Positions 7,596-16,752 of a DNA stretch of 64,000 nt are shown here, in pieces. The stretch is taken from the NCBI RefSeq assembly GCF_042649585.1, contig NZ_JBHRZM010000004.1, positions 1-64,000 of the forward strand. The letters are read 5' to 3'. How positions within the stretch are numbered: position 1 is the stretch's first letter; each line of letters starts with the position of its first letter. A model generated the notes under the pieces. The model had not been told where the DNA came from. It made no database searches and saw nothing but the letters and a program-made list of their open reading frames with translations. The position numbers and the translations under genes are program-made. Source of the stretch: Helicobacter_F equorum. Lineage in GTDB: Bacteria; Campylobacterota; Campylobacteria; Campylobacterales; Helicobacteraceae.

Positions 7596-8974
7596 AAATT
7601 TTGCTATGGATTGCGATAGTTCTTGGACTGGTAGATCTTATAACAGATCTAGTATGGCAAGGTTTTTCTCCAAGTTTAGTTGTCATAGCACTTTTGGTTA
7701 TAGTGCTTGGGATAGCACAATACAAGATGAGCTTACGCGCCAAACTTATTGAGAGGATTCTCAAAGTTTCTGAAAAATACAAGCGAGGAGAATTTGAAGA
7801 AAGAGTATTGTTTATACAAGGTGATGTAGATTTGCATAATTTGGCAAATAATATAAACATTTTGATTGATGGCATTGAAGCATTTATGCGTGAGATAGCT
7901 ACTGCTGTTCAATGCACACAAGAAGGTAAATTTTATCGCAAAGCTATAGCACAAGGGCTTAAGGGGTCTTTGGCTACTAGTATTGAGATTATAAATTCTG
8001 CGCTTGATAAAGTTGAGGAAGGTGCTAAGGAAAATATTTCAAATGCCCTTGCAAAAGATCTTATGAATATGAGTTTGCAAAATCAAAATACTGATTTAAG
8101 CGAGGTTTCTAAGGATTTGGGATCGGATTTGGAGCGTATGGATACAGCCGATTCTCAAGTTTCTTCTATCGCTGAAGTTTCTCAACAATCCCAATCTGAT
8201 GTGACACAAATTACTTCATCTATCGATGATTTGATCGTGATTATTGATGATAACAACAATATGATAGAAAGTTTTGCACAAAAATCCCAAGATATAGGTT
8301 CTGTGATTGCCATTATTCGCGATATAGCAGATCAAACAAACCTTTTAGCACTTAATGCTTCTATTGAAGCTGCACGCGCTGGAGAACACGGAAGAGGGTT
8401 TGCGGTGGTGGCAGATGAGGTACGAAAACTTGCTGAAAAAACACACAAAGCTACAAGTGATATTGCTATCGTCGTGCAAACAATGCAGCAAGAAGTTAAT
8501 ACTATTTTGGAGAACTCTTCGCGTGTTACACAAGTGGCAAGCTCTGCACACAAAAATGTGGAGCATTTCAATGAAGTTTTTGCAGGACTTGGTGCAACGA
8601 CACAAGATCTCTTTAATGTTTTTGAAAGACTTTCACAAGGTCTCTTGCTTAGTGTATCTAAGCTTGATCACATTTTATATAAATCCTCGCTATATTTGAG
8701 TTTCAATAAAAAACAAGAAGTATGTGATTTTGATACACTCAATCCTATTTCTAAATATCTTAACGATGCAAATCTCATCAAAAAAATTAAAACGCTAGAT
8801 ACGGATAAGATTCACAATATAGAATCTAAACTCAAGGCAAGTGCGAAGGCCGCGCTTGGAGTTCTCACGCAAGAAGTTACGCAAGAAACCTCTAGCATAA
8901 TTGTCCAAAACCTACAACAACTTGAGCAAGATTCGCAACAGGCTGTGAGACTTTTGGATAGTGCCAATGTTTAG
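7592..8974 (+). CDS. cetA: Methyl-accepting chemotaxis receptor, CetA-like
   Basis: A 460-residue energy-taxis receptor. Two adjacent hydrophobic segments (residues 2-18 and 28-45) form a membrane hairpin with no periplasmic sensor domain. A HAMP-like region and the signalling hairpin follow, with the core IRDIADQTNLLALNASIEAARAGEHGRGFAVVADEVRKLAEKT split by my reading into standard MCP motifs around residues 240-285. After the hairpin comes LSKLDHILYK, which looks like the start of a CZB zinc-binding domain, but the rest of that domain is not recognisable. It receives its signal from CetB. Confidence 0.88.
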   Translation: MKILLWIAIVLGLVDLITDLVWQGFSPSLVVIALLVIVLGIAQYKMSLRAKLIERILKVSEKYKRGEFEERVLFIQGDVDLHNLANNINILIDGIEAFMREIATAVQCTQEGKFYRKAIAQGLKGSLATSIEIINSALDKVEEGAKENISNALAKDLMNMSLQNQNTDLSEVSKDLGSDLERMDTADSQVSSIAEVSQQSQSDVTQITSSIDDLIVIIDDNNNMIESFAQKSQDIGSVIAIIRDIADQTNLLALNASIEAARAGEHGRGFAVVADEVRKLAEKTHKATSDIAIVVQTMQQEVNTILENSSRVTQVASSAHKNVEHFNEVFAGLGATTQDLFNVFERLSQGLLLSVSKLDHILYKSSLYLSFNKKQEVCDFDTLNPISKYLNDANLIKKIKTLDTDKIHNIESKLKASAKAALGVLTQEVTQETSSIIVQNLQQLEQDSQQAVRLLDSANV

Positions 8975-9003
8975 AATCTAAGTTATCATATCAAGGAGTG
9001 TTA

Positions 9004-9681
9004 ATGAGTGGATTTTTTGTAGCATTGGGGGAGATTCTGACAAATAGCAATGTCGTGTTTTATATTATCGCCTATCTTGTGGGCGGCATACCTTTTGGGC
9101 TTTTTTTGACAAAGGTATTTTACAACATAGATATACGTACTATTGGATCTGGAAGTATAGGTGCTACAAATGTCTATCGTGCTATTAAAGATATTAATCC
9201 CAAAAGTGCCAAAATCCTCGCTTTAAGCACTATTATCCTTGATGCGTGCAAGGGAATGTTTGTTGTGCTTGCCGCCAAGCTTTATGGATTGAGTTTTGAT
9301 ATACAATGGCTTATTGCGTTGCTTTCTATTTTGGGGCATTGCTATAGTCCATTTTTAGGCTTTTATGGAGGTAAGGGTGTAGCAACCGCTATTGGATCTA
9401 CTATTTTGCTTATACCTATCGAAGGAGCTTTGGGGCTTGTCGTTTGGGGCTTTGTAGGCAAGGTGCTAAAGATCTCTTCACTCTCTTCACTCTTTGGTGT
9501 GCTAAGTGGTATTATTTTGACTTTTATTATTCCGCTTGTGTTGCCTATTCCAGATTCAATTAATATCCTTGCGCAAGTGCATACTCACACGCCTGTAGTG
9601 CTTATAGGACTTCTTATTCTTTATACGCACATTCCTAATATCAAGCGCTTATTAAGCGGTCAAGAAGGCAAGGTGCTCTAA
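9004..9681 (+). CDS. plsY: Glycerol-3-phosphate acyltransferase PlsY
   Basis: Transfers the acyl group from acyl-phosphate to glycerol 3-phosphate, the first committed step of phospholipid synthesis. The 225-residue integral membrane protein carries the PlsY motifs GSGSIGATNVYR (near residue 37) and YGGKGVATAIG (near 122). ATG 9004 has AAGGAG at a proper distance, while GTG at 8998 falls inside that site and is unlikely. folB starts three bases after the stop. Confidence 0.93.
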   Translation: MSGFFVALGEILTNSNVVFYIIAYLVGGIPFGLFLTKVFYNIDIRTIGSGSIGATNVYRAIKDINPKSAKILALSTIILDACKGMFVVLAAKLYGLSFDIQWLIALLSILGHCYSPFLGFYGGKGVATAIGSTILLIPIEGALGLVVWGFVGKVLKISSLSSLFGVLSGIILTFIIPLVLPIPDSINILAQVHTHTPVVLIGLLILYTHIPNIKRLLSGQEGKVL

Positions 9682-9684
9682 AGC

Positions 9685-10014
9685 GTGCAATATTGTTTGG
9701 AGATTGAGAATCTACGATTTTTTAGTATTGTAGGTATTTTAGAATCTGAACGCACAAATGAGCAAGAAGTATGCGTGAATGCAAAAATTTTTTATGAATA
9801 CACAACTGCTTACTTGGATTATGTGTCGGTGGTGTCTTGTATTCAAGAAACTATACACACTAGAGCATATGGTTTATTAGAAGATCTCATAGAGGGCGTG
9901 TGTGAAGAATTGCATACGCGATTTGCGATGATTAAGAGTATCGATTTTCACATCACAAAACCCCAAATTTTTTCACACTGCGTGGTGGGTGTCCGAGCAC
10001 AAAAACATTTTTGA
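9685..10014 (+). CDS. folB: Dihydroneopterin aldolase
   Basis: Folate pathway enzyme cleaving dihydroneopterin. The 109-residue protein shows a divergent FolB pattern: FFSIVGILESER at the N-terminus (with the conserved G-I-x-x-x-E-R), a Y-L-D-Y-V-S pattern, LLEDLIEGVCEEL in the helix carrying a catalytic-region Glu, and ITKPQIF near the end. It starts with GTG. It is next to plsY and probably co-transcribed, and is convergent with tgt, with only two bases between them. Confidence 0.8.
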   Translation: MQYCLEIENLRFFSIVGILESERTNEQEVCVNAKIFYEYTTAYLDYVSVVSCIQETIHTRAYGLLEDLIEGVCEELHTRFAMIKSIDFHITKPQIFSHCVVGVRAQKHF

Positions 10015-10016
10015 TA

Positions 10017-11147
10017 TTAGTAACCTCTTTGCATGGCTTCTAGTTTTTTGGCTTTGTAAGTATGAAAGTTTTTGTCCAAAATCGCCTCTCTAGATTCTCG
10101 CATGAGAGTTAGATAAAAATAGAGATTGTGGATAGAGGCTAAGCGATAATAACTCATTTCCCCACTTCTATAGAGATGATGAAGATAGGCGCGTGAGTAG
10201 TTTTGGCATGTGTAGCAATTACATTCCGGATCTAGCGGTGCAGAATCTAGCCCAAAGCGTGTGTTTTTGATATGAATCTTGCCAAAGTTTGTAAATAGCG
10301 TGGCATTGCGGGCATTACGTGTAGGCATCACACAATCAAACATATCCACTCCGCGCTCTATGGATTCAAGAATATTTTGTGGCGTTCCCACACCCATAAG
10401 GTATCGTGGTTTGTTTTGTGGCAAATATGGGGTCGTAGATTCTATTGTTTGATACATTTCTTGAGCACTCTCACCCACGGCTAATCCACCTATGGCATAC
10501 CCATCAAAATCCTGCATATCCGTAAGACTAAGGGCAGATTCTTTTCGTAATTGCATATCGATGCCTCCTTGCACGATTGCAAAGAGATGATTTGTTGTTG
10601 CATTGCCTAATGATTTTTGGTGCAAGTGATATGTAAGGCTTTGTTTTGCCCAAAGACTTGTGCGCTTGATAGATTCTATAATTCTCTCTTTTGGTGCAGG
10701 AAGTCCTACAAGATCATCAAGCACCATCATAATATCGCTATTAAGTGCGTATTGAATATCTAGTACCTTTTGTGGGGTAAATATATGTTTGCTCCCATCT
10801 ATATGGGATTTAAACTCCACACCATTTTCTAGGAGTTTTACATTACTTCCCAAGCTAAAGGCTTGAAACCCCCCACTATCACTAAGATAATTACCCCAAA
10901 AGTTTGCAAACTTGTGAATACCACCAAAAGCTTTTAGTTTTTCTATGCCACAACGCAGATACATATGGTATGTGTTTGCAAGGATTATAGGTGTGCGCAG
11001 ATGAGTGCTAACATCATAGCTATCTAGTGCTTTAATGCAACCTTGTGTGCCCACGGGCATAAAGATAGGTGTTTGAATCTCGCCATGTGCAAGTTTAAGC
11101 GTTAGAGCTCTAGCCTGGAGATGTGTTGCATCAACACATACTTGCAT
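10017..11147 (-). CDS. tgt: tRNA-guanine (queuine) transglycosylase
   Basis: Exchanges G34 for the queuosine precursor preQ1 in tRNAs with GUN anticodons. The 376-residue protein has the active-site SDSGGFQAFSLG, the GGLAVGE loop, the second-half VDMFDCVMPTRNARNA and a zinc site (C-x-C-x-x-C...H in the CNCYTCQNYSRAYLHH segment). AAGGAG precedes the ATG. It is divergent from the TrkA-like gene. Confidence 0.96.
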   Translation of the reverse strand: MQVCVDATHLQARALTLKLAHGEIQTPIFMPVGTQGCIKALDSYDVSTHLRTPIILANTYHMYLRCGIEKLKAFGGIHKFANFWGNYLSDSGGFQAFSLGSNVKLLENGVEFKSHIDGSKHIFTPQKVLDIQYALNSDIMMVLDDLVGLPAPKERIIESIKRTSLWAKQSLTYHLHQKSLGNATTNHLFAIVQGGIDMQLRKESALSLTDMQDFDGYAIGGLAVGESAQEMYQTIESTTPYLPQNKPRYLMGVGTPQNILESIERGVDMFDCVMPTRNARNATLFTNFGKIHIKNTRFGLDSAPLDPECNCYTCQNYSRAYLHHLYRSGEMSYYRLASIHNLYFYLTLMRESREAILDKNFHTYKAKKLEAMQRGY

Positions 11148-11216
11148 ATTTTCTCCTTAAGAATATAAAGTTATAAAATTATTGTTGATTTCAGAGGCTC
11201 TTTAGTCTTGGCTCTC

Positions 11217-11222
11217 TATAAT
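11217..11222 (+). promoter_or_regulatory. -10 element ahead of the TrkA-like gene
   Basis: A perfect TATAAT lies 38 bases before the TTG start, in the divergent gap with tgt. Confidence 0.5.
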
Positions 11223-11259
11223 ATGCCAAACTTTACCTTGTATATTTGAAGGATATTTT

Positions 11260-12729
11260 TTGAAAAAAACCCTTGTTTTTGCCGATGGCATTGTAGCAAA
11301 AATTTTTATCCAAAAAATCATCACGCAATATTTTAGCAACAACGCCTATGCCATTGTATGTAAAGATACAACGATACTTCCAGAACAAATCCCAAATTCT
11401 ATCCAAATACATTGCTTTGATTATACTTCAGCGTTTCGTTTAGAATCTCTATGCAGCAGGGATATTCAAGATGTGTTTATTGTGATTGAGGATCCAAAGG
11501 AGCGTTTTGTCCTTTATGATCTTATCCGAGGCTTTAATGCCAAGGTGCGTATTGTGCTATATAATAACCACGAATTCACCACACACACTACAGAAGATAG
11601 TAATAATGTTGTGATGTTGCGTGAGGATTTGCGTTTAAAGGATATGGTGGATACAAATCTTGTTGTTATAGATTCTGAACATCTTGTGGCAAATCGTCTT
11701 ACACAACGACTTGCTAATGTCCCACTTATACCGCGTGGATTTGGGTTAGAGCAAGGTGAGCTTATGGAGATTGCTATTCCTCCGGGTAGTATTTTTGCGT
11801 ATCGTCATATTGGCTCTATTCAACAAAAAAAATGGCGTATTGTGGGGATTTACCGCCATGCAGAATTTATTCTTGCTACACATACGCTTGTGCTCCAACC
11901 AAATGATGTTATGCTTGTGGCTGGTGATAATGTTGTGCTTAGTGAAGTATATCGGAGTGCTAAAAGCGACATTGGTCAATTTCCTGCTCCTTTTGGCAAG
12001 GATATTTTTTTGTATGTCGATCCTACGCGTCTAAGTGTCCAAGCTATTTTAGATGACATACAAGATGCGCTTTTTTTACATACGCACATCAAGTCTGACA
12101 CGCTTCATATTGTTGTGCTAAATCCTAGCAATTTTGCCCTCTTAGAATCTGTCCGCTCTCATCAAGCTCCAAAGGTGCATATACACTTTGTGTATGATAA
12201 TACCGATTTTTGCGCACAAATTGATAGCGATCACAAAAAGCGTCCAGGACTCATTATGGTTAATCATGAATTATTTATCTCACGCAAAAACCGCCAAGCA
12301 CTACATAAGACCAATACTCCTGTATTAAAGACAGGATACAAACGCCTCAAAGAAGTGCAAAAAAGCTTTTTGATTGTTGATGAGGGATTGCAAAAGGGCG
12401 AAAATATCGCTTCAGTTATGTTTGATGTTTCTAAGCAGCTTAACATTACTACAAGATTCTATAATTTTAATCCAGATTCGGAATATCAACGCACATTGTT
12501 AAACAACATCGAGAATCTTGCAAAGATTTTTTCGCACCAACCAGAAATCACATATTCAAATTCCTATAACCCTATTTTGTTTTTACAACGCTCACATGAT
12601 GTGTTTTTGCAGTTTGTGCCTTTTGATAGCAACCTTACAACGATGCGCTTTTTGACTTTGGGCTCAATGGATCCCAAAAAGCTTTCACTCGGGCTTGATA
12701 CAAACCCGCAAATTTTTATCCCTTATTAA
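11260..12729 (+). CDS. TrkA-C domain protein (COG3400-like, epsilonproteobacterial)
   Basis: A 489-residue cytoplasmic protein with no membrane segment. The N-terminal part (about 1-130) looks like a Rossmann-type RCK domain. The part from about 140 to 215 is TrkA-C-like (GELMEIAIPPGS followed by VGIYR and VLQPNDVMLVAGD), the usual nucleotide-gated regulator of K+ or other ion transport. The C-terminal half is less recognisable. It starts with TTG preceded by GAAGGAT. The order TrkA-like gene, aroB, mscS-like gene matches H. pylori. Ligand and partner channel cannot be read from sequence. Confidence 0.75.
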   Translation: MKKTLVFADGIVAKIFIQKIITQYFSNNAYAIVCKDTTILPEQIPNSIQIHCFDYTSAFRLESLCSRDIQDVFIVIEDPKERFVLYDLIRGFNAKVRIVLYNNHEFTTHTTEDSNNVVMLREDLRLKDMVDTNLVVIDSEHLVANRLTQRLANVPLIPRGFGLEQGELMEIAIPPGSIFAYRHIGSIQQKKWRIVGIYRHAEFILATHTLVLQPNDVMLVAGDNVVLSEVYRSAKSDIGQFPAPFGKDIFLYVDPTRLSVQAILDDIQDALFLHTHIKSDTLHIVVLNPSNFALLESVRSHQAPKVHIHFVYDNTDFCAQIDSDHKKRPGLIMVNHELFISRKNRQALHKTNTPVLKTGYKRLKEVQKSFLIVDEGLQKGENIASVMFDVSKQLNITTRFYNFNPDSEYQRTLLNNIENLAKIFSHQPEITYSNSYNPILFLQRSHDVFLQFVPFDSNLTTMRFLTLGSMDPKKLSLGLDTNPQIFIPY

Positions 12730-12738
12730 AGGATTGCT

Positions 12739-13788
12739 ATGAGAGAAATTATCATTCATACCCCCACAAAAGAGTATTCGGTATTTATTGATGAGACACA
12801 TAACCTTGAGTCTATTGTGCATAATGGCAAAGTGCTTATAGTGTCCAACCCAAAAGTTGCAGGACTTCACCTATCTAAAATCATTGCTAAGATTATGGCA
12901 AAAGAAGTGTATGTATGTATCATACCAGATGGCGAGGAATACAAAGATTTTAAAAGCGTGGAGTATATTCTTGAGTGTGCCTTTACACATAGACTAGATA
13001 GAAATTCACTTTTTGTGGCATTTGGCGGAGGTGTTGTTGGCGATATTGTAGGGTTTGTGAGTGGAATCTATCAACGTGGCGTGGAGTTTATCCAAATACC
13101 TACGACACTTTTAGCACAAGTAGATTCAAGTGTGGGTGGTAAAACAGGCATTAACAATGTCTTTGGCAAGAATCTTATCGGATTATTTCATCAACCAAAA
13201 GCAGTGTATGTAAATCTAGATTTACTTGCTACTTTAGATTCTAGGGAATTTAGTGCGGGTGTGGCAGAGATTATCAAAATGGCTGTGTGCTTTGATAAAG
13301 AGTTTTTTACATACTTGCAAAATACCGCACTAGATGATAAGCAGATTCTTGAGTATGTGATTGCTAAAAGCATTGAGATAAAAGCGCGTGTTGTGAGTCA
13401 AGATGAAAAAGAAAAAGGATTGCGTGCTGCGCTTAATTATGGACATACTTTTGGACATGTGATAGAGAATCTTACGCATTATACGGGCTATTTGCACGGA
13501 GAATGTGTGGCAATAGGTATGTGCATGGCAAATGATTTGGCTTATAAACTTGGGTTGATGACACAAGAAGAAGTAGAGTGTATCAAGCATCTTTTGATGC
13601 GGTATAATTTACCAACTTACTACAAAATAGCCGATGTCAGAGAGTTTTGGGAAAAGTTTTTTTTAGATAAAAAAAGCAAAGATTCTAAGATCACATTTAT
13701 ATTACCTAATCACATTGGTGATGTATGTATGCGTGATGATATTCCCAAAGAAATTGTCATGCAAGTCTTAGAGCAATATAGCAAATAA
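12739..13788 (+). CDS. aroB: 3-dehydroquinate synthase
   Basis: Second step of the shikimate pathway. The 349-residue protein has FGGGVVGDIVGFVSGIYQRG and IPTTLLAQVDSSVGGKTGIN, the NAD-binding and active-site loops, plus LNYGHTFGHVIE and LHGECVAIGM carrying zinc-binding His residues. It lies nine bases after the TrkA-like gene and ten before the mscS-like gene, so it sits inside one long operon. Confidence 0.97.
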   Translation: MREIIIHTPTKEYSVFIDETHNLESIVHNGKVLIVSNPKVAGLHLSKIIAKIMAKEVYVCIIPDGEEYKDFKSVEYILECAFTHRLDRNSLFVAFGGGVVGDIVGFVSGIYQRGVEFIQIPTTLLAQVDSSVGGKTGINNVFGKNLIGLFHQPKAVYVNLDLLATLDSREFSAGVAEIIKMAVCFDKEFFTYLQNTALDDKQILEYVIAKSIEIKARVVSQDEKEKGLRAALNYGHTFGHVIENLTHYTGYLHGECVAIGMCMANDLAYKLGLMTQEEVECIKHLLMRYNLPTYYKIADVREFWEKFFLDKKSKDSKITFILPNHIGDVCMRDDIPKEIVMQVLEQYSK

Positions 13789-13798
13789 AAGGAAGGGT

Positions 13799-15496
13799 AT
13801 GAGGCGAGTAATAGTAGGTGTATTTTTACTATGTGCTAGTATGCTAGGAGCCACAGAGACTATAGATGCACCAAGCTTAGAATCTAAACTCGCCACATTG
13901 ACTAAAGCCATTGCTCAAAGCAATAACCCATGGTATAAACAGTATATCAATATTAAAGCATATGAGAATCTACTCCAAGAAATACGATATACAGAAAAAG
14001 AGCTTGAGCGTCTAGAGGCTATTGAGGAGAAAAATTCACGAGTTTCTTCACAGATTTTGCAATACAAAAACACATTGCAAACACTCCAAAGACAGCGCGA
14101 TATTTTAGAATCTTATGCCAAAAATTACTCCCAACTTCTTGAGCTTCCAGAAATCAAAGATATACCAAATGTGAGTAACCCAATTCTTATTATTAGTGGC
14201 TATTCTTTTATTAAAACCTTGCAAGAAAGTCAGCACAATATCGAGAGCAATGCCAAAAGTTTACAAGAAATTCTTGATATGGCAAAGCAATGTTATGAAA
14301 TCGCCCAGATTCTTAATGATTATTATGTTGATGAAAATAATACTCAAAAGATCAAGGAATATCAGAATCAAACTCTTGAGGCATTACAGATGGTGCAAAG
14401 TCTAGAATCTGCCCAACAGATTTTGCAAACCTCTTATGATGTGTATAGCAAAGAAATAGAGAGTATTATCATCTCTTTAGAATCTGAAATCAAAGCGCAA
14501 GTTGTCAAAATGATCTCTATTCTTGTGGTTTTTGGTGCGATTTTTGTCATCGGACTTTTTATAAAAACGGCATTGCGTAAATATATTTTGGATAGCAATC
14601 GCGTATATACAGCAAATAAAATCATTAATATTTTTAATATCACGCTTATTGTGATTATCTTGCTTTTTGTGTATTTGGAGAATGTAAGTTATCTCGTGGC
14701 AATTGTGGGTTTTGCTTCGGCAGGTTTGGCTATTGCGATGAAAGACTTATTTATGAGTGTGCTTGGATGGTTTGTCATCGTGCTTGGTGGTAGTGTGCAT
14801 GTGGGAGATAGGGTGCGTGTTGTAAAAGATGGTGCGACATATGTAGGAGATGTGCTAGATATTTCGGTGTTGCGTATGACTATTTATGAGGATATTACCT
14901 TTACTTCATATGCAGAAAATAGGCGTGCAGGAAGGATTATTTTTATTCCAAATAACTACATTTTTACGACACTTTTGGCAAACTACACACACGCCGGATT
15001 ACAAACCGTGTGGGATGGGATAGATATTAGTATTACATTTGATAGTAACTACAAAAAGGCTCTTAGCATTGCTACAGAAATTGGTAAGCGCTATTCCAAA
15101 GGCTATACAGAACTTACTCGTAAGCGTATGGAGCGACTTAAGGATCGCTTTTCACTCCGCAATATTAATCTTGAGACACGCGCCTTTTGTATGCTTGAGC
15201 CAAATGGGATTAGAATCTCTTTGTGGTATCATGTCAATTCTTATACGATTATGGCATTGCGTAGCACGATTTCAGGTGAGCTTATTGAAGCTTTTTTGCG
15301 TGAAGATGACATATATATTGCCTACCCAACGACCAAAGTTGTCCCAACAGGTGGCGATGGTAGAGGCAATAAACCAGATCCTACTGCCCTCTCAAATGTT
15401 ACTTCACCTACAAACCCTACACGCCCACGGAGCGGATCTGATGTGCCATTTGCCGATAATAAAGATCTTGATCATGGTAATTTTGGAGTTATTTGA
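13799..15496 (+). CDS. Mechanosensitive ion channel family protein (MscS-like)
   Basis: A 565-residue inner-membrane channel. A signal peptide (about residues 1-18) is followed by a long helical, coiled-coil-rich periplasmic region (to about 225), then membrane helices (about 235-255 and 278-300). The pore helix and beta domain come next (GFASAGLAIAMKDLFMSVLGW, then VHVGDRVRV), the MscS signature. The C-terminal cytoplasmic domain ends in a Gly/Pro/Ser-rich tail. AAGGAAGGG precedes the ATG. The stop overlaps the mtaB start (TGATG). Confidence 0.88.
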   Translation: MRRVIVGVFLLCASMLGATETIDAPSLESKLATLTKAIAQSNNPWYKQYINIKAYENLLQEIRYTEKELERLEAIEEKNSRVSSQILQYKNTLQTLQRQRDILESYAKNYSQLLELPEIKDIPNVSNPILIISGYSFIKTLQESQHNIESNAKSLQEILDMAKQCYEIAQILNDYYVDENNTQKIKEYQNQTLEALQMVQSLESAQQILQTSYDVYSKEIESIIISLESEIKAQVVKMISILVVFGAIFVIGLFIKTALRKYILDSNRVYTANKIINIFNITLIVIILLFVYLENVSYLVAIVGFASAGLAIAMKDLFMSVLGWFVIVLGGSVHVGDRVRVVKDGATYVGDVLDISVLRMTIYEDITFTSYAENRRAGRIIFIPNNYIFTTLLANYTHAGLQTVWDGIDISITFDSNYKKALSIATEIGKRYSKGYTELTRKRMERLKDRFSLRNINLETRAFCMLEPNGIRISLWYHVNSYTIMALRSTISGELIEAFLREDDIYIAYPTTKVVPTGGDGRGNKPDPTALSNVTSPTNPTRPRSGSDVPFADNKDLDHGNFGVI

Positions 15497-16752
15497 TGCG
15501 TGTATTTTTTAAAACTTTTGGGTGTCGAAGCAATCTTTTTGATACGCAGGTGATGATGGCAAATCTCAAAGGCTATGAGATTGTGAGTGATGAGAATCTA
15601 GCAGATATTATTATTGTGAATTCTTGCACCGTGACAAATGGAGCAGATTCTGGTGTACAAGGTTATATTAATCGCTTTATAGATTCTGGAAAAAAAATTT
15701 ATTTTACAGGGTGTGGTGCTGGTTCTAAGGGTAAGGAAAATTATGAAAAAAACCTTGCGTTTGGAGTTTTTCCTCATAGTCGCAAGGAAGAGATTACGGA
15801 ATTATTACAAAAAGAGCAGAGATTTTTTTATGCAGAAGAAGAGCCTTTGCATATCGATAGCACGATTGTAAGCGAATTTGTGGGTAAAACTCGTGCATTT
15901 ATTAAGATTCAAGAGGGTTGTGATTTTGCGTGTAGTTATTGTATTATCCCCTCTGTGCGTGGTGGAGCTAGGAGTTTTCCTAAGGACAAGATTCTCGCCC
16001 AAGCCCAAGCCCTTTTAGATTCTGGCGTGAGTGAGCTTATCCTTACAGGGACAAATGTTGGGAGCTATGGAAAAGATTTGGAGGGTGAGAGTATCGCGAC
16101 ACTTATAGAATCTCTATTTAAACTTCAGGGTTTAAAGCGTTTGCGTGTGGGAAGCTTGGAACCTAGTCAAATAAGTGAAGAGTTTTTGGGTCTTATCCAA
16201 GATTCATTGTTTGAAAAGCACCTTCATATTGCCCTGCAACATACACACAATACGATGTTAGAGATTATGAATCGCCAAAATCGGGTACAAAAGGATTTGG
16301 AGCTTTTTATGCGCTTACATAATCAGGGATTTTTTCTTGGCACAGATTTTATCGTCGGGCACCCTGGGGAGAGTGAAGAGGTTTGGGAGCAAACTTTGGA
16401 GACTTTTGCACAATTCCCTATCACGCATTTGCATCCATTTATCTACTCGCCACGTAATGGCACGCTTTCGGCTAGGCTAAAAAATACCACAAAAGGCGAT
16501 GTTGCAAAAAAACGCCTTCACACACTTAAAGCACTTACACAAGAAAAAAACTATCATATGCGTCAGGTTTATGCTAAGCCTATTCATGTTTTGGTAGAAT
16601 CTACAGGTTCTCATATGTCTGATGTTTATCATGGATTAGATGAATTTTTTAATAAAATTACTATCCAAAGTTCTATACCAATCCAAAGTGGGCAATGGCT
16701 AGAAATAGCACAATACCAAATACACAAAGAAGGAAACCATGCCAAAATCTAA
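15496..16752 (+). CDS. mtaB: tRNA t6A37 methylthiotransferase MtaB (MiaB-like)
   Basis: Radical-SAM enzyme that adds a methylthio group to t6A37 in ANN-decoding tRNAs. The 418-residue protein has an N-terminal UPF0004 domain with cysteines in TFGCRSN, NSCTVTN and FTGCGAG. The radical-SAM CxxxCxxC lies in EGCDFACSYCIIPSVRGGARS, and VGHPGESEE appears near residue 290. A weak TRAM-like tail ends the protein. ATG at 15496 overlaps the previous stop. It differs from rimO further along, which has the CTKN-type N-terminus. Confidence 0.9.
   Translation: MRVFFKTFGCRSNLFDTQVMMANLKGYEIVSDENLADIIIVNSCTVTNGADSGVQGYINRFIDSGKKIYFTGCGAGSKGKENYEKNLAFGVFPHSRKEEITELLQKEQRFFYAEEEPLHIDSTIVSEFVGKTRAFIKIQEGCDFACSYCIIPSVRGGARSFPKDKILAQAQALLDSGVSELILTGTNVGSYGKDLEGESIATLIESLFKLQGLKRLRVGSLEPSQISEEFLGLIQDSLFEKHLHIALQHTHNTMLEIMNRQNRVQKDLELFMRLHNQGFFLGTDFIVGHPGESEEVWEQTLETFAQFPITHLHPFIYSPRNGTLSARLKNTTKGDVAKKRLHTLKALTQEKNYHMRQVYAKPIHVLVESTGSHMSDVYHGLDEFFNKITIQSSIPIQSGQWLEIAQYQIHKEGNHAKI

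Noticed and set aside
13655..13680. T8 and A7 runs inside aroB as possible phase-variation tracts.
   Set aside because: A/T runs of this length are common in AT-rich coding DNA, aroB is a housekeeping gene in frame, and there is no surface-related reason for switching.
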